Source: Lutjanus erythropterus (Eukaryota; Chordata; Actinopteri; Lutjaniformes; Lutjanidae). Taken from it: a DNA stretch of 64,000 bases. The first letter of the stretch is position 1, and every line of letters starts with the position of its first letter. Position numbers and translations under genes: made by a program. The notes beneath the pieces are model-generated. The model had not been told where the DNA came from and ran no database searches. It was given only the letters and a program-made list of their open reading frames with translations. Positions 12,272 to 23,905 of the stretch are shown here, in pieces. The DNA lies in the NCBI GenBank assembly GCA_020091685.1, contig CM034605.1:10736218-10800217 (forward strand). The letters run 5' to 3'.

Positions 12272-13254
12272 ACAGATAAATAAATGTAGGTGTTTAAGTA
12301 CTTGATTTCTGTTTTATTTCCGAACATATTTCATGTGATGTCTCATTCATGTGATATTCTCACATTAGTATGCAAATTATTCAAAAATGATCTGGCACTC
12401 ACTTTATCAAAGCATTATCTCTTCATACCTAATTAGAATTCTGGTCACAGTCAATGAAAAGCTTGTTTCAACATATACCATATCACCACTGCCTCTATAC
12501 AGTAATGCCACTGAGCTGAAATCTGTCTTAGACCTGCTACTTTAATTCATCTCCAGCATTCCCATGTTTAATTTTTAGCCTTGGCTGCCCACAGGGACTT
12601 TAACCCTTTCTGCTGTCTCATTTTAATCGGATGCTTTTTTGTTAAATGTTTAACTTAAATTGGGAGCCTCATAAATATTCCAAATCACTCGTCCTGTGTT
12701 TGATGAGGAAATGAGCCTCGTACCCGCCGTGATTCCCCAGGCAGGCAGGCAGGGAGGGGGGAAAAAAAAGCCTACAACTTAACTCTTGGAACTAGACCTG
12801 TGCGCCGCTCTGACAGCCTACATTAGCAAGCAGCAAATTGTTTTAACAATGTGAGGGCCGCCTTTGTGTCGAGATAATGATGATATCTCTTTTCTGTGGC
12901 GCTACATGCTACTGAGGTAATCATAAAGGTCTCTACTGTCATCACTGCCTGAGAGCACCTTTTATGGTCTAAAGGGACAACAGCTTGTGCTGAATATGAA
13001 TCTCACTGCTCTATCACAGACTTTACATGCAGCAAGGCAAGTTCTGATATCTGTTGAAGGGAATTATATTTATATATGGGTGGCCGGGGGGTGTTGTAAC
13101 ACCGGGTTAGTTGTAACCCTGTCTGCTTTATTAGTTGGAAAACTGCTGAAGTGATATAATGGATTATATGACCAAAAAAAATATTTTCAAGTAAGAAACA
13201 TTTTTATCAAGATTATTTTTTGTCTAGTGTTTATCATATTATACATAAAGGGCT
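12272..13254. other. Intergenic with candidate conserved block
   Basis: Bases about 12560-12990 are repeat-free with several developmental-enhancer-like motifs and a short A run. An exact POU octamer (ATGCAAAT) lies at 12370-12377. No gene found. Confidence 0.35.
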
Positions 13255-13882
13255 ATACTAGCAGTCTTTAATTAAAGCCAAGTCGACTAGTCATGGCTCA
13301 TCTTTGTTATTAATTTAGTTATGTGAATATATATTTTGTGACCCGCCTGTTAAATTTAAACAGCAAAAGCAGTAGTGATTCTGAATGTGTTGGAATACTG
13401 AACATTTTGTTAATTTATTTCAACAGAGTATGACGTTGTCGTTTTAAAAACAGGAATAAATAACTTCCGATAACACAAAAACAAACACTCACGGACTTAT
13501 CAACACAATAGATGATGGCTGATGTATACTGACAAACTCGCTTCTCAGCTGCTTCATGCCCCCATCACTGTATGTCACCTCTTTAATGACACTGTACTCT
13601 ACTCAAATAGGCATCTGTCAGTTTTAGATGCTGTGTCGCGGCCTATTAGGACCAGTAAGTGAGCTAACAAGCTAATGGCAGCTACAGCACAGTTAGCACC
13701 AATTAACCAGTGACAACAGTGTTAAAAGAGAAAAGGTCAGTGTTGCAACATTCCTGGTGAGGTGTATCTATTGAGTGGAGTTTGAGGTGTGTTTTTTTTT
13801 CTTTTTGCAGCTAACAAATGAATGAAATGTGAGTCTTCTCACTGACTAATGTTTTAGTCGACTATTAGGGGGCAGCCCTGCC
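13255..13882. mobile_element. TIR element with AGTCGACT ends
   Basis: AAGTCGACTAGTCATGGCTC near 13279 and TTTTAGTCGACTATTAGGGG near 13852 are inverted relative to each other. The interior (GTGACCCGCCTGTTAAATTT, ACGTTGTCGTTTTAAAAACA) matches a MITE I recall as widespread in teleosts. It is non-coding. The left outer end is less clear than the right. Confidence 0.6.
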
Positions 13883-14025
13883 CACAGTGGTTTGGCTTAC
13901 ATAATCTAAAGTGACAGTTTCTCTAGTTTGATGCTTTGCATTCATGCTACCTTCAAGACCACATGCTAAAACAGTTACCTGTGTAATGGCCGCATGAGCC
14001 GGGGACAGCTGTAATAGTTCATTAA

Positions 14026-14171
14026 AATGATGAGGATTTCTGCATTGTATGCAAGGAACACTTTGCAAACTCAAGGCCAAAAGAGGTGCAGATGAAGTGT
14101 GTCGGTTCTGGGCCCACAAAGCCTGCCGCACAGGGGCAGCCATCTACATCTGCATCAACTGTGACAGATAG
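14026..14171 (+). pseudogene. Decayed PHD-like zinc-finger end of a transposon protein
   Basis: From 14026 the frame reads NDEDFCIVCKEHFANSRP and continues to a cysteine at 14098-14100. From 14103, in a different frame, it reads RFWAHKACRTGAAIYICINC and reaches a stop at 14169-14171. Joined across the shift, the pattern C-x2-C ... W-A-H-x2-C ... C-x2-C resembles the C-terminal PHD-like finger of pogo/Tigger-type DDE transposon proteins in fish. There is an in-frame stop just upstream (14023-14025) and a frameshift near 14100, so it cannot be functional. The family assignment is from motif memory. Confidence 0.55.
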
Positions 14172-14198
14172 CGAATACTGATGTGCCACTTTAAATTT

Positions 14199-14420
14199 GG
14201 GATGCACTGATACCACTTTTTTTCCAGTGGTACAAGTACTTACACTTGGGTACTTGCCGATACCAAATACCGTACAGTTCTTACAATAACTTTAAAAACA
14301 TGTTTTATTTTCATCCGATCTTCCTCAGTTTCTAAAAGTAACAAATTGTTGTTGCTGTTTCCTGCTACAGGTGTAACCATAGTTACTATGCACATTACAT
14401 TTTTGAGTTATTTGTAGTAA
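14199..14420. mobile_element. MITE relic (GGGATGCACTGATACC)
   Basis: It starts GGGATGCACTGATACCAC and continues through GGGTACTTGCCGATACC, a signature I recall from a common teleost short inverted-repeat element. The right end is unclear, so the end coordinate is approximate. Confidence 0.5.
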
Positions 14421-15449
14421 GTTACTTTACTAATTTAGTGTTACAAATGGTGTTACATGATTTTTTTATTTTGCTATCATTTACAGCACTTTAACTAGTA
14501 TTTGAATTACATATTTACATGTGTAGTATTTAAGTTCCTTCTTCATGTCCCTCTCGTCTAAGAGCTAATTAGTTCTTACCTGACATTATTTATGTGTGTC
14601 AGGTATGAGTGTGGTGCCATGTGCCAACTGCTGTGAACCCCAAAGAAGGTGAAGATTAACAGGAGAATGAAGAAGAGTGTACAAGAGAAGTTGTAGCCCA
14701 CTTGTTAACAAGAAAAGAGCATTACAGACCCTCTTTCTACAGATTTTTCTTTGTCTTCAGACATAGTTAATGTTGTAACTCCCAAGCAAAGGTCAAGCAG
14801 GTCTGACCTTTGAGTTAGTCAGATAGGCTGAGGCTTGTTCCAGAGTTCCTCTCTCTGTTTCTGTCTGTCTTTCCTCTCCCGAAACTCTGTGGTCATTAAT
14901 CTTCCACACAGGTGCTGAGGACTCCTGACCCTCTGCTCCACTTCCTCCATTAGCACCATGACAGCTCCACTGTAAGGTTCATATACCCAACCGTATTTCC
15001 ATCCCTCTTCTCCCAAACCACTTTAACTGGCCCGGGAACTAAAATCTATGCGTCCCCTTCACTCCTCAAAAGTTCAATTACAACTGCAGCTTTATCGTCC
15101 AGCTGCAGCGCTACGAGATTCTGATTCAAAGAATTATATTTTTTTCCTCACTGTTGGCTTGCACTGTGATCTGAATTGTGTATTTTAACAGCAATTAATA
15201 TGCAAGCAATGGAAGAAAACAATGCAGATATACTATATTTGACTAAATTTTGCCAATGTGTATTTAAGTAACTATAAAAGATGCATAAACCAAAACAACT
15301 CAGGGCAAATACAGTGATTTTTTTTTTTTACCTGTAGAATCATTCTTTGGCTGATGCTTTTGTCCCATGTGACTTCCAGTAAGTTCATTCAGTCTCCCTA
15401 GGAAGAAAAGATACAGAAGAAGTCTTCAAAAATTGTGAATTTATCCAGT
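14421..15449. other. Intergenic, nothing recognised
   Basis: No gene or clear repeat. It contains a T run near 15320 and a short pyrimidine-rich block at 14840-14890. Confidence 0.35.
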
Positions 15450-16345
15450 AGCACTAGAACTATTCAGGACTTTTACTTAAAGGTCCAGGGTGTAAGACTT
15501 ATGGGGATTTACTGGTAGGATAAGGCAGAAATAGGATATAATATTCACAGATATATTTTCATTAGTGTATAATCACTTGAAAATAAGATTTTTTTTTTGT
15601 TTACTTTGTAATGAGCTGTTTATAGCTAAAGAGGGTGCAGGTCCTCTTCCATGGAGGCAGCCATGTGGCACCACCATGTTCCTGCAGTAGTCCAGAATGG
15701 ACAAACCAAACACTGGCTTTAGAGAGGGCCTTTTGCATTTTGCGAGAGCTTTTCACCCACCAAAGTTTCTACACACGTGGAAGGGAAGGGTGAGGGGAGC
15801 AGTATTAAGTTGGTTACAGTCTAGAACCTCACCACTAGATGCCACTAAACCCTACATACTGGTCCTTTAAGTAAAAGGACTATGTTACTGTAGTACTACA
15901 AGTAACAGTGCTGCATTTAAAATTTGACTTGCTGAGTACTGTCAGCTAAATATACATTGTGCATGTTAATGTAAAAATCTACAGTTATGTTGTAGTATAT
16001 CATTTTTATCATTACTGATGCATAATTGTAGGAGAAACATTTTTTAACAACATATATTTATGAATTTTCATTAATACAGCATTGACAATTAAGTATGGGA
16101 AGCATTTTAGCTGGTTGAAGTAGAGCTGTACTCTTCTAGTTTGAACTATTTTTCATACTGTTTACTTTAATCTGTACAACAGTGCATCATATTTTATTAG
16201 AAGGTCATGTTTACTGTATAAAGGTTTTATCTCCACATTAAATGGTAACTATAGCTATCAAACAAATGTAGTGGAGTGAAGGTATAATGTAGAAGAAGAT
16301 GGAAACAGTCAAATAATGTACAAGTAACAAGTATAAAGAGCCACT
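15450..16345. mobile_element. Older repeat interrupted by a TTAA MITE
   Basis: The sequence on both sides of the MITE (left TTCAGGACTTTTAC; right GTAAAAGGAC, then CAAGTAACAGTGCTGCATTT) and the right-hand block CTATAGCTATCAAACAAATGTAGTGGAGTG near 16250 belong to a teleost repeat. Related pieces occur at 27480-27665 and 46245-46425. The nested element is therefore the younger insertion. Confidence 0.5.
15477..15870. mobile_element. TTAA-flanked MITE, copy 2
   Basis: TTAA flanks both ends (15477-15480 and 15867-15870). The terminal inverted repeats are AAAGGTCCAGGGTGTA and its counterpart CTACATACTGGTCCTTT. The interior shares GAGGGTGCAGGTCCTCTTCC and the GACAAACCAAACACTGGCTT block with copy 1, but this copy is longer and better preserved. 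It is non-coding and resembles a piggyBac-type non-autonomous element by its target duplication. Confidence 0.8.
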
Positions 16346-16632
16346 CGCAGATCAAAGATAACTGTAAGAAATCCATCATAAAGTCCTGATACACAGCACC
16401 AGCTGCAGTGTGATGATAATGTGACAAGACCATGACAAGATTTCTCAACTCGAGAACAATATACCAGCTTTCTTTGGAGCCTCTTGTTTTCATCTGTGTG
16501 TCTCTGGATATGTCCCAGTCAGAGTTGTGAATCTGTGCCATGTTCTGGGGTCGTGACCCCGCCGCTGAGGCTGCCTCCCGCAGACAGTTTCAGTTTCACA
16601 GCAGTGGAGGCCCCAACACAACAGCTGGACCA
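16346..16632. other. Intergenic, nothing recognised
   Basis: Overlapping open frames here arise on both strands beside the adjacent microsatellite and have no recognisable motif. Confidence 0.35.
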
Positions 16633-16717
16633 GCGCGCGCACACACACACACACACACACAGACACACATGCACACACACACACACACATATATATATGT
16701 ATATATACATATATACA
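16633..16717. repeat. (CA)n-(TA)n compound microsatellite
   Basis: A CG/CA run grades into CA and then TATA/TACATA dinucleotide repeats. Histidine/threonine-rich open frames across it are artefacts of the repeat. Confidence 0.9.
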
Positions 16718-17361
16718 GACATTTACACATTCTCACATCACACACAAACAGACATAAGCCTACAGTAACACATGCAGGCAGTTGTTTTAACATATGCAGC
16801 ATCTCTGTGCATCATCTCACAGGCTGCCATACGCCTAGGCCCAAGGCAAAGGAAAACACAAATGTCAGTCAGGATGGGGAAAGGTTACAGCGAAGCTAAG
16901 AGCTCAATACTGTTAATTTGCTCCCCGGGGTCCGAGGAGTCAACCAGCAGAGTGATCTGCCTGCGCTAACTCATGAGATATATCCAAAATACCAACTCCT
17001 GCAGCTGCCTGCAGCCATCTATGATAAAAAAAAATCTGACAAAGAGTATCTTCATGACATCGATAGTCTCAAACTGTGGAGGGATAAGTGAATTACCTGC
17101 AACCTTTTCCTTTATGATTACTCAACAAATTCCTGTGTCTGATTGAATATAAAAATATTATAAAAGTATTCAAACTTTTTTCTCTTATGGTGCCTTTTGG
17201 AACCAGGAAAAAAAATCTCCCCACATCCTTGTAAACCAGATGAGTTTTATTTTTCCATGAGCTATATTGTGGAAAACACACTAAGTTTAATGTTTTTTTT
17301 TTTAATTGAAATAGCATGATAAAGAAGATGAGCTGTTTCTTTTAAACCATCACATGAGTTA
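16718..17361. other. Intergenic, nothing recognised
   Basis: No gene or recognisable repeat. Short A and T runs at 17027 and 17293. Confidence 0.35.
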
Positions 17362-17640
17362 CTTAGGTGGCGTTTACACCCAGAGTACCTGGAACTTTAA
17401 ATTCCAGGAACTACTTTTGAAGGAACTGAAAGGTTTGTGTTTCTACCATGTTGTCACTACATGAACTTTCCCCTGGGACTAGGAACCTTTAGAGGGACTC
17501 AGTGTGTTTCCACTACAGGGACATTAAATAAAAAGTTCCTGCTCAGTACTTTCTAATAGTACAGAAACTTTGAGGGTGGGGCTTGAAGTGCTGAACATTT
17601 CTAAGTGGTTAAGTACTAGTAAGTTTGTTTTTTCTATTCA
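17362..17640. mobile_element. GGAAC-rich MITE fragment
   Basis: GTTTACACCCAGAGTACC, GGAACTTTAAATTCCAGGAA and CCTGGGACTAGGAACCTTT are shared with the larger array at 43383-44780 (for example GGGACTAGGAACCTTT and GGTGGGGCTTG). It is a non-coding repeat rich in GGAAC/GTTCC complementary words. Confidence 0.6.
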
Positions 17641-18295
17641 CCATGCTATAATAGGAATATTAAAATAATATAAATATCAATGCCCTTCCGTCACTTTACA
17701 TGGCATCATTGGTATTCTATTGTGTAAAACAATGTTGTGTAAAAACAGCTGTCACTTTTTCATCAGCGGATCAATGTGCCTGATCTTCATGGGTTTTCAG
17801 AACATGGTGGACATGTGTGCTGAAAGTCCCATACCAAAGGGGGGTAAAATATGTCCCTGCAACTTGATTTTGACTCTGGTTTCTGATGTGGAAATGTACT
17901 GAGTTCCTCCAATGGTGCCTAGTTGCTGGCATGAAAGAACTCTGCATTTGTTTATATTTGTATATTCAAATCAGATATTTAAACTTTGGTTCCACTCTAC
18001 TTTCTTCCCCTTTGCAGTGCCTCTGTTATTCAGAAGTTATATCTCTACGTTCTTTAAATGATCAAATTAAACTGGAACCCACAGTCTAATATTATAAAAT
18101 ACTACACAGACTGCCATAAAGAAGACTGAAAATACTGACCAAAAGTTTAGCTTTTATGGATATATGTTTATAGTACAGCTTGTCTACAATCTATAGTACA
18201 GTTATAAAGGTTTTGATGTACTGATTGTCCCGCACACTGTAAAATACACATATATGTAAACTATCTAGACAATGTATCGCACAAAAGTTTAAAGG
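17641..18295. other. Intergenic, nothing recognised
   Basis: AT-rich DNA. Small open frames at 17720-18089 have no recognisable features. Confidence 0.35.
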
Positions 18296-18299
18296 GTGT

Positions 18300-18369
18300 A
18301 TAGTAGTAGTAGTAGAAGTAGTCATATGGATGCTTCTACAGTCCATGCCGAGTGTCCTTTTGTGGGTGG

Positions 18370-18442
<73 letters not shown>
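18300..18442. repeat. (TAG)n tract and long (TG)n microsatellite
   Basis: A short TAG run lies at about 18300-18322. A nearly perfect TG run of about 36 dinucleotides lies at 18371-18442, broken only by one TC. The valine/cysteine-rich frames across it are spurious. Confidence 0.95.
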
Positions 18443-18447
<5 letters not shown>

Positions 18448-20017
18448 TGTGTATATTCCTGGTGGTCCCATCCAGACGGTGTGTCTGACTTTCAACATGT
18501 CTCTCCTCCCCGTCTCACTGAGGTCACCTCGTTGGTATCGCAAGCGCAGCAGTCACATTGTGCTTCAATGCAGACAGATTGCTTATAATAACCGTTAGAG
18601 ACCTTTCATTTTTCCCTGTCAGCGATTTGCAGGATAATTTTGGCACCCTTTAAGGATTCAACTCCCCTAATAAGAGGATAAAAATAAACAAGCTAGTTGT
18701 TGGAGCACTATATTGGGATGGCATAATCCCATTTACAAGTCTGAACGCACTCTGGCCAATAAAATCAAACCCCAGCAACATTGTTATATGTGGCAATTTT
18801 CACCATTTCTAAAACAAGAAATGACTGAGTGCTAGGCTTTTAGACTGCCAGGATTTACTAAATGGATGAAACGTCACTTTCCAAATTTCATTACTAAAGA
18901 CCTGCAGTGAAAAATGCTCAGTCAATTCATGTACCATAACAAATATTAGGTACGTTTATTTTTGGTGCAGCTATTGACCACTTATGGTAAAAGATTACAT
19001 TATAAGTCTATTTTAATTTACGTTATAGCTGTTTAAAAACAAGTTTCGGGTTCTGCAGAAGTGGAGCGTATTGATCCCTGCAGTGAGGTGCAGACGTGCT
19101 GGAGCTTTACTGTCCATTGGTCGTGTCACAAGTGATCTGACGGCAGCCCGACAACCACATCACATACCTATAGAGTCTGCAGGTGCACTTCATTTGTTCT
19201 GCTCTTTTGATTTCCATTAAAAGTAAAATGACAATGTGGTTCGGCTATGAAAAGCAGATACTCAAAGACATTAAGCAGAGCTGAGAGATTAGGTAAATTA
19301 ATCAAGTGCTGAAAAGTTTGAGAAGAGAATGGTACAAAAAGGTGATGTATGAAAACAGAATACAAAGTATAGTAGGGTGAGATAGAAAGAGTCGGGAGAA
19401 TTAATCAACAGAGGCTGAAGGACAGAGGTTGAAGGAGTAAACTAACGTCGCTTCTGCCTTGAGTGAGACAGACATTTAAAAACATAGCCAGAGATCAATA
19501 CACACAAGGCTATCTCTGTTGATAAGATCTATCCATTACTGTCTTCAAAGTTCAACATTTAATTCTGCTTTCTGATTAAAACAACTCATTCAGCAATCAA
19601 GTACATCTACATCCTATAATACTTTATCATAGCCATCAATAACAACTGTTAATTGATAGTTAAACACAATAAAACATTATTTGGATCCCAGTGAATACCA
19701 ACCAGGATTTCAGCGTTGATTTCTTGTTCCTATTTGTTCTGAACTTCTAAGACCTCTTTTCACCTTCTTCAAGTGGCTAAAATGCGGATTCAGCATTAAC
19801 ATGTCACAAAACACAAATTTGTTTGATCATTTTTATATTTTTTACATTTGTAGGTTGAAAGAGAGATGATTGATTAGTGTGAAGGTATTTCTCCAAAGTA
19901 ATGCCGCTGTTGCAAATCAATGTCTTTTACAAAATGTTAGGGGGAAAAAAATTCTCATTGTCTTTTCACTGGTGACCTTTTTTTTTTTTTTTTTTTTTTT
20001 TAATATTAGACAAATGC
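18443..20017. other. Intergenic; small unique block and poly-T
   Basis: Bases 18560-18680 and 19030-19180 are unique and could be conserved non-coding DNA. A poly-T run lies at about 19979-20001. No gene found. Confidence 0.35.
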
Positions 20018-20565
20018 TTACTGGGATGGCCATTATAAAGTTGCAGTTGATGATTATAATACCTTACATACTTATGTAACTTATGCAAGCTTATTTCACA
20101 TGATCTTGTCCTAATCTACCCAAGTAGTTTTTGTGCCTGTATTTTGAAAGTCTAAACTGACTCCTGAATGTTACCTAAAGCGTCATAGTTTGAAGGGCCA
20201 CTGATCAAGCTGCCATATTTGTAGGGAGTGAGAACATGTTGTCTATAAACATTATGTATGGTTTTAAATTTATTATCCTGTACAATTTCCCATATTTATC
20301 CTATATATGTCAAGGTAAGTGAAAGGTGCATATAGTCGGATCAGTAAAGCTTCTTATCTTATAAAACTTCATAAATTGTTAATAAATAGTGTAGTGCATC
20401 TATAAACATTATTTGTATGGCCATTATAAAGTTGCAAATGAAGTTATAAATGGTTTATAAAGCACATAAAAACATTATTTGAATGTTTGTCAATAGTGAA
20501 TTAACTAACACATAATTACCCATTAATTTACATTTAATGCTTATTATAAAGTGTTACCTTACATT
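20018..20565. mobile_element. MITE ending in ATTATAAAGTGTTACC
   Basis: The right end near 20541-20560 (TTATTATAAAGTGTTACC) is the terminal sequence of a common fish inverted-repeat element. GGCCATTATAAAGTTGCA is repeated within it near 20027 and 20418. The left boundary is uncertain. Confidence 0.45.
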
Positions 20566-21624
20566 CTTTGGCGAAGTAAATGCTGATATCAGTGGACAAA
20601 TATTATGACAACTCTTTTTTATAAGTGTGCATTATATTGTGTTATCAACAGGATATGTAACCTACTGTATGTGTTTATAATATGTGAAGACCACCTATAA
20701 AACACTGAGGCAAAAATTCATTCAGGGAGTGGCAAAAAAATAAAATGGAAATTGTGACATTAACTCCGGGCCTCTATTTATCCCATTTCCTATACTCTCT
20801 TTATGTATCTAATATTTCTAATTTACCACCGTCCAGGAAAAGTGACACAAGAAGCCATAAATTCCCTTCTAATTCCAAATAATTCCGATTACATGGACGA
20901 GTAGTTTTCAATCAGAAAGATAATCTGGATGATAGATGGTGGGATAATTGGCTGTCTCTGCCACGTAAATATTGTGTCGTTCTATTAATCTTGCCGAATG
21001 AAGTGTCAAGCTGTCACTCATTCGTCAAACTGAATTAGGAAATATAACGAATAAATAAATGCATGCGGGTGGCAGTGGCTGTGTGTTTGTGTGTGTGTGT
21101 GTTTTTGTGTGTGTGAGAGAGAAAGAGAGATAAGATGAGATGAGAGCAGGCAGCTGCAGTGGCCCTGAGTCAAAGGAATGAGAGACTTAGAGAGATGAGT
21201 GTGGTGGTCGTCTGCGCTTTAGTGTGTTTAAAAGTATGTGAAAGACAGCGAGAGAGAAGAGGGAGTAAAACAGAGAATTGTGATGTATAAATTGAGAGGG
21301 GATAGAGGAAGGACAGTATTCTCAGTTCCCCTTCAGCGAGTGTAAAATCATCTGGAGTATTACACATCTTAAGACACTGCTGTGTGTAACAATACACTAC
21401 GCTTCATCTTGCCACAGGCATTTTTATCAGGACGGATACACTCAAAATTACATTGTCTTTTCTGTCTCGGGGTTCGTATCTGTCACATGTCAAAGGCTCT
21501 TCCAGTCACTGAATATTTTACTCAACTATCAGCTGAATAACTGAGATTGTTTTTAGCCTCAGAGGAAGAAAGGCCATTTGTTCAAATAAACCCACAAGGA
21601 TATTCGCAATACATTCAGGCAGTA
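20566..21624. other. Intergenic with candidate conserved block
   Basis: Bases 20750-21060 are unique, with many ATTA/TAAT cores. A GT tract with GA runs lies at 21085-21290. No gene. Confidence 0.35.
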
Positions 21625-22290
21625 GGGATGGGTGATAAGGCTTTTAAATAATATATCATTATTTTTAGACTATTCTGCAATATACAATAAATATGGATAC
21701 AATTAAGCATTGTGATATTATGTTTTGTAATACTGTATCAAATACCTCAACACTGAGACAATATTGTAGGGATAACTATGTTTTTAGTGTTTTCATAAAA
21801 TATTAAACACTGAGATTTTTGATAAATAACAATCAGTGATGGTGTCAATACAATTAATTAATTAAGGAAGGAGGGAGCTCGAGGGAGCTAGTTAGGGAGA
21901 AAAAATATCCAATATTGATAAATTGGCCGAAATTCTTTATACAAAATATAATCTAAAAAATACAGAATATGTGCATAACCATACTTTTTTTTTTTTTTTG
22001 CAAAAATCCGGCAAATGTGCTCATCAGTTTTACTGCACAATATATATGCCCATACCAATATAGACTGATATAGTTGGCCAATGTATTGGTCAGGCTGTAG
22101 TCTTTTGGTCCAGTGCAAAGCGGACCAAAAGAAGTGCAAATACTAGAACACCTTGTTAAGAAAATTGCATAACTTTACTGTAATGTAGCCTTTAAAACCA
22201 GGAAAAAACAACACTTGTGCCACATCTTGATAAAATGATATTAAAAATCTAAGACGATATCGATGTATTCCTCGGCCCTATATCCTGGTA
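21625..22290. mobile_element. MITE with GGGATGGGTGATA end, composite
   Basis: It begins AGTAGGGATGGGTGATAAGG and ends GACGATATCGATGTATTCCT-CGGCCCTATATCC, matching the ends of a teleost element I recall. The middle (21890-22140), with AATATTGATAAATTGGCC and CCAATATAGACTGATATAG, looks like a second element of the type at 23104-23905, so this is probably composite. Confidence 0.45.
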
Positions 22291-22971
22291 AGGTGCAACA
22301 AATATTTACTTGAAAAGTGAAAGCAGAATACAACAGAAAGCCAACTGGGAATTTGCTACAGTTTATAATTAGTATGTAAGAGATCAGTCAAGAGGTGATA
22401 AATATCTTATCTACCCTTTAACCTGTAGGAGAGGAAGATAAAAAAAAAAAATCAAGCAGTGACATCTTCTTAATTTAATTTATAAAGATCATAATTAACG
22501 ACCTGCAGGCTGCAGGAGACCCCATTTCAGACTGGAGACAGAAAAGGGCCTCAGCTGTAAGAATAAAAATGAAGTTTTCATTGAATTCTGAATTAAATCT
22601 CAAATATCAGTAATTTCACAGAAAAGGTCAGCTCTAATGGAGTCCCTCCCTGCTTTTTAATATCTCATATTTCTCTTGAAGGAGTCTATACCTGGCGTGA
22701 CGTTGGGGCCGCTAATTGTGGCCGGTTAATTAATGAAACCATCAGGTGTTTGCAAAGGCAAACAAAGAGCTGCACTCTCCTAAATCATCAGTGCCCTTCG
22801 ACATGGTTATTATCCAGCGGCAGGTGAACCCGAGCCTTGACGCATGACAGATTAGATCTTCTCAGAGGATGGGCCGTCCATTTATCTGCCTGATAAACTC
22901 AGAGCCTCTCTCCATTTTCAATCATCAGAAAGGAAATGAGATTAACAATCTAATGATGCCAGCACCCCCTG
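22291..22971. promoter_or_regulatory. Candidate conserved non-coding element (22460-22960)
   Basis: From about 22460 the sequence is repeat-free and contains GGCCGGTTAATTAATG near 22719, ACAATCTAATGATG near 22945 and further ATTA cores with retained CpGs. This is the composition of vertebrate developmental enhancers. No conservation data were available, so the call rests on motif density only. Confidence 0.35.
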
Positions 22972-23020
22972 CACACACACACACACACACACGCACACAC
23001 ACACACATGCATGCACACAC
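22972..23020. repeat. (CA)n microsatellite
   Basis: CA run interrupted by CG and ATGCATG. Confidence 0.9.
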
Positions 23021-23103
23021 AAAACAATACTCATGAGCAAATGTTCATTTATCGTAGCTTTGATTATGAGCACCGGAAAAGGCATCTTCAGTGATATATG
23101 ATC

Positions 23104-23905
23104 AAATTATTATTTTTGATATATCAGAAATAGGGCCTGATTGATACTGGATTTCTGGGGCTGATCTCCATGCCGATATTAGGGAGTAAAAAGAATTCCA
23201 ATAGAATTACTGAATACATGATAGAGAATATAATATATAGACTATATAATATATATGTTTTCTCAATTAAAAAGTGTAACTGTAACATAGAATACATTAT
23301 GGTTCTCTTTAGAACCCTTGGAAGACAAGAGGGATATAGATAAGACTCTTCTGCATTAAATCCTTGGAATATAAAGGGTTCTTGGTAAAAACACCCCATG
23401 TGGGTTCTATGTGAAACCCTTGGAGTACAAAAGGGAGAACCCCCTGGGCGGGTTCTTGTTGGCACCCTTAGAAGGAGGAAACTTTCTGGATAGAACCCCA
23501 AGAGAGGATTCTGGGTGGAACCATTACACCATAGAAGGGTTCTCTGTAGAATCTGGGTTCTGGGTGAAACCTGTCACTGATGATTCAAGGTATAACTCTT
23601 TATGGACGGTTCCAAGTTTTAAATGTTCCAAGTTTATAAAAGGTTCTACCAAGAACCGGAAAGGGGGGCAAGCTGAAGAACCCTATATGGTTCTAGTTTG
23701 CTCTTTTATTTGTGTATTAAGAGTGTATACATAACATGCTGCCTGTAAAGCTAAGAAATGAAAATGAACTGTGTTCTGTTACAACGATGAAGCATTTTCG
23801 TAGAAACATATCAGACAACATATATACCGATAACAGTTTAGATATGATAGGCCAATATTGGGCCAATAATATCAATCAACCTATGTATCAGCAGGGCTCT
23901 AATCA
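23104..23905. mobile_element. MITE (GGCC..GATA type) interrupted by GGTTCT copy B
   Basis: The left half contains ATATATCAGAAATAGGGCCTG and GATCTCCATGCCGATATTA. The right half contains ATATACCGATAACAG and AGGCCAATATTGGGCC, ending TGTATCAGCAGGGCTCTAA. The two halves are complementary end types of one short teleost element, separated by about 450 bp of a different repeat. Confidence 0.55.
23283..23728. mobile_element. GGTTCT-rich element, copy B (nested)
   Basis: It shares with the other copies the block GTGAAACCCTTGGAGTA, the segment around CTGGATAGAACCCC-AGAGAGG and an end in TTTATTTGTGTATTAAGAGTG. It is the shortest copy, with about one internal unit, and lies inside a different MITE, so it inserted later. 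Confidence 0.65.

Noticed and set aside
16490-16899. Cys/Val- or His/Thr-rich open frames
   Set aside because: Artefacts of the CA/TA microsatellite; the same applies at 18296-18598 and 60268-60516.
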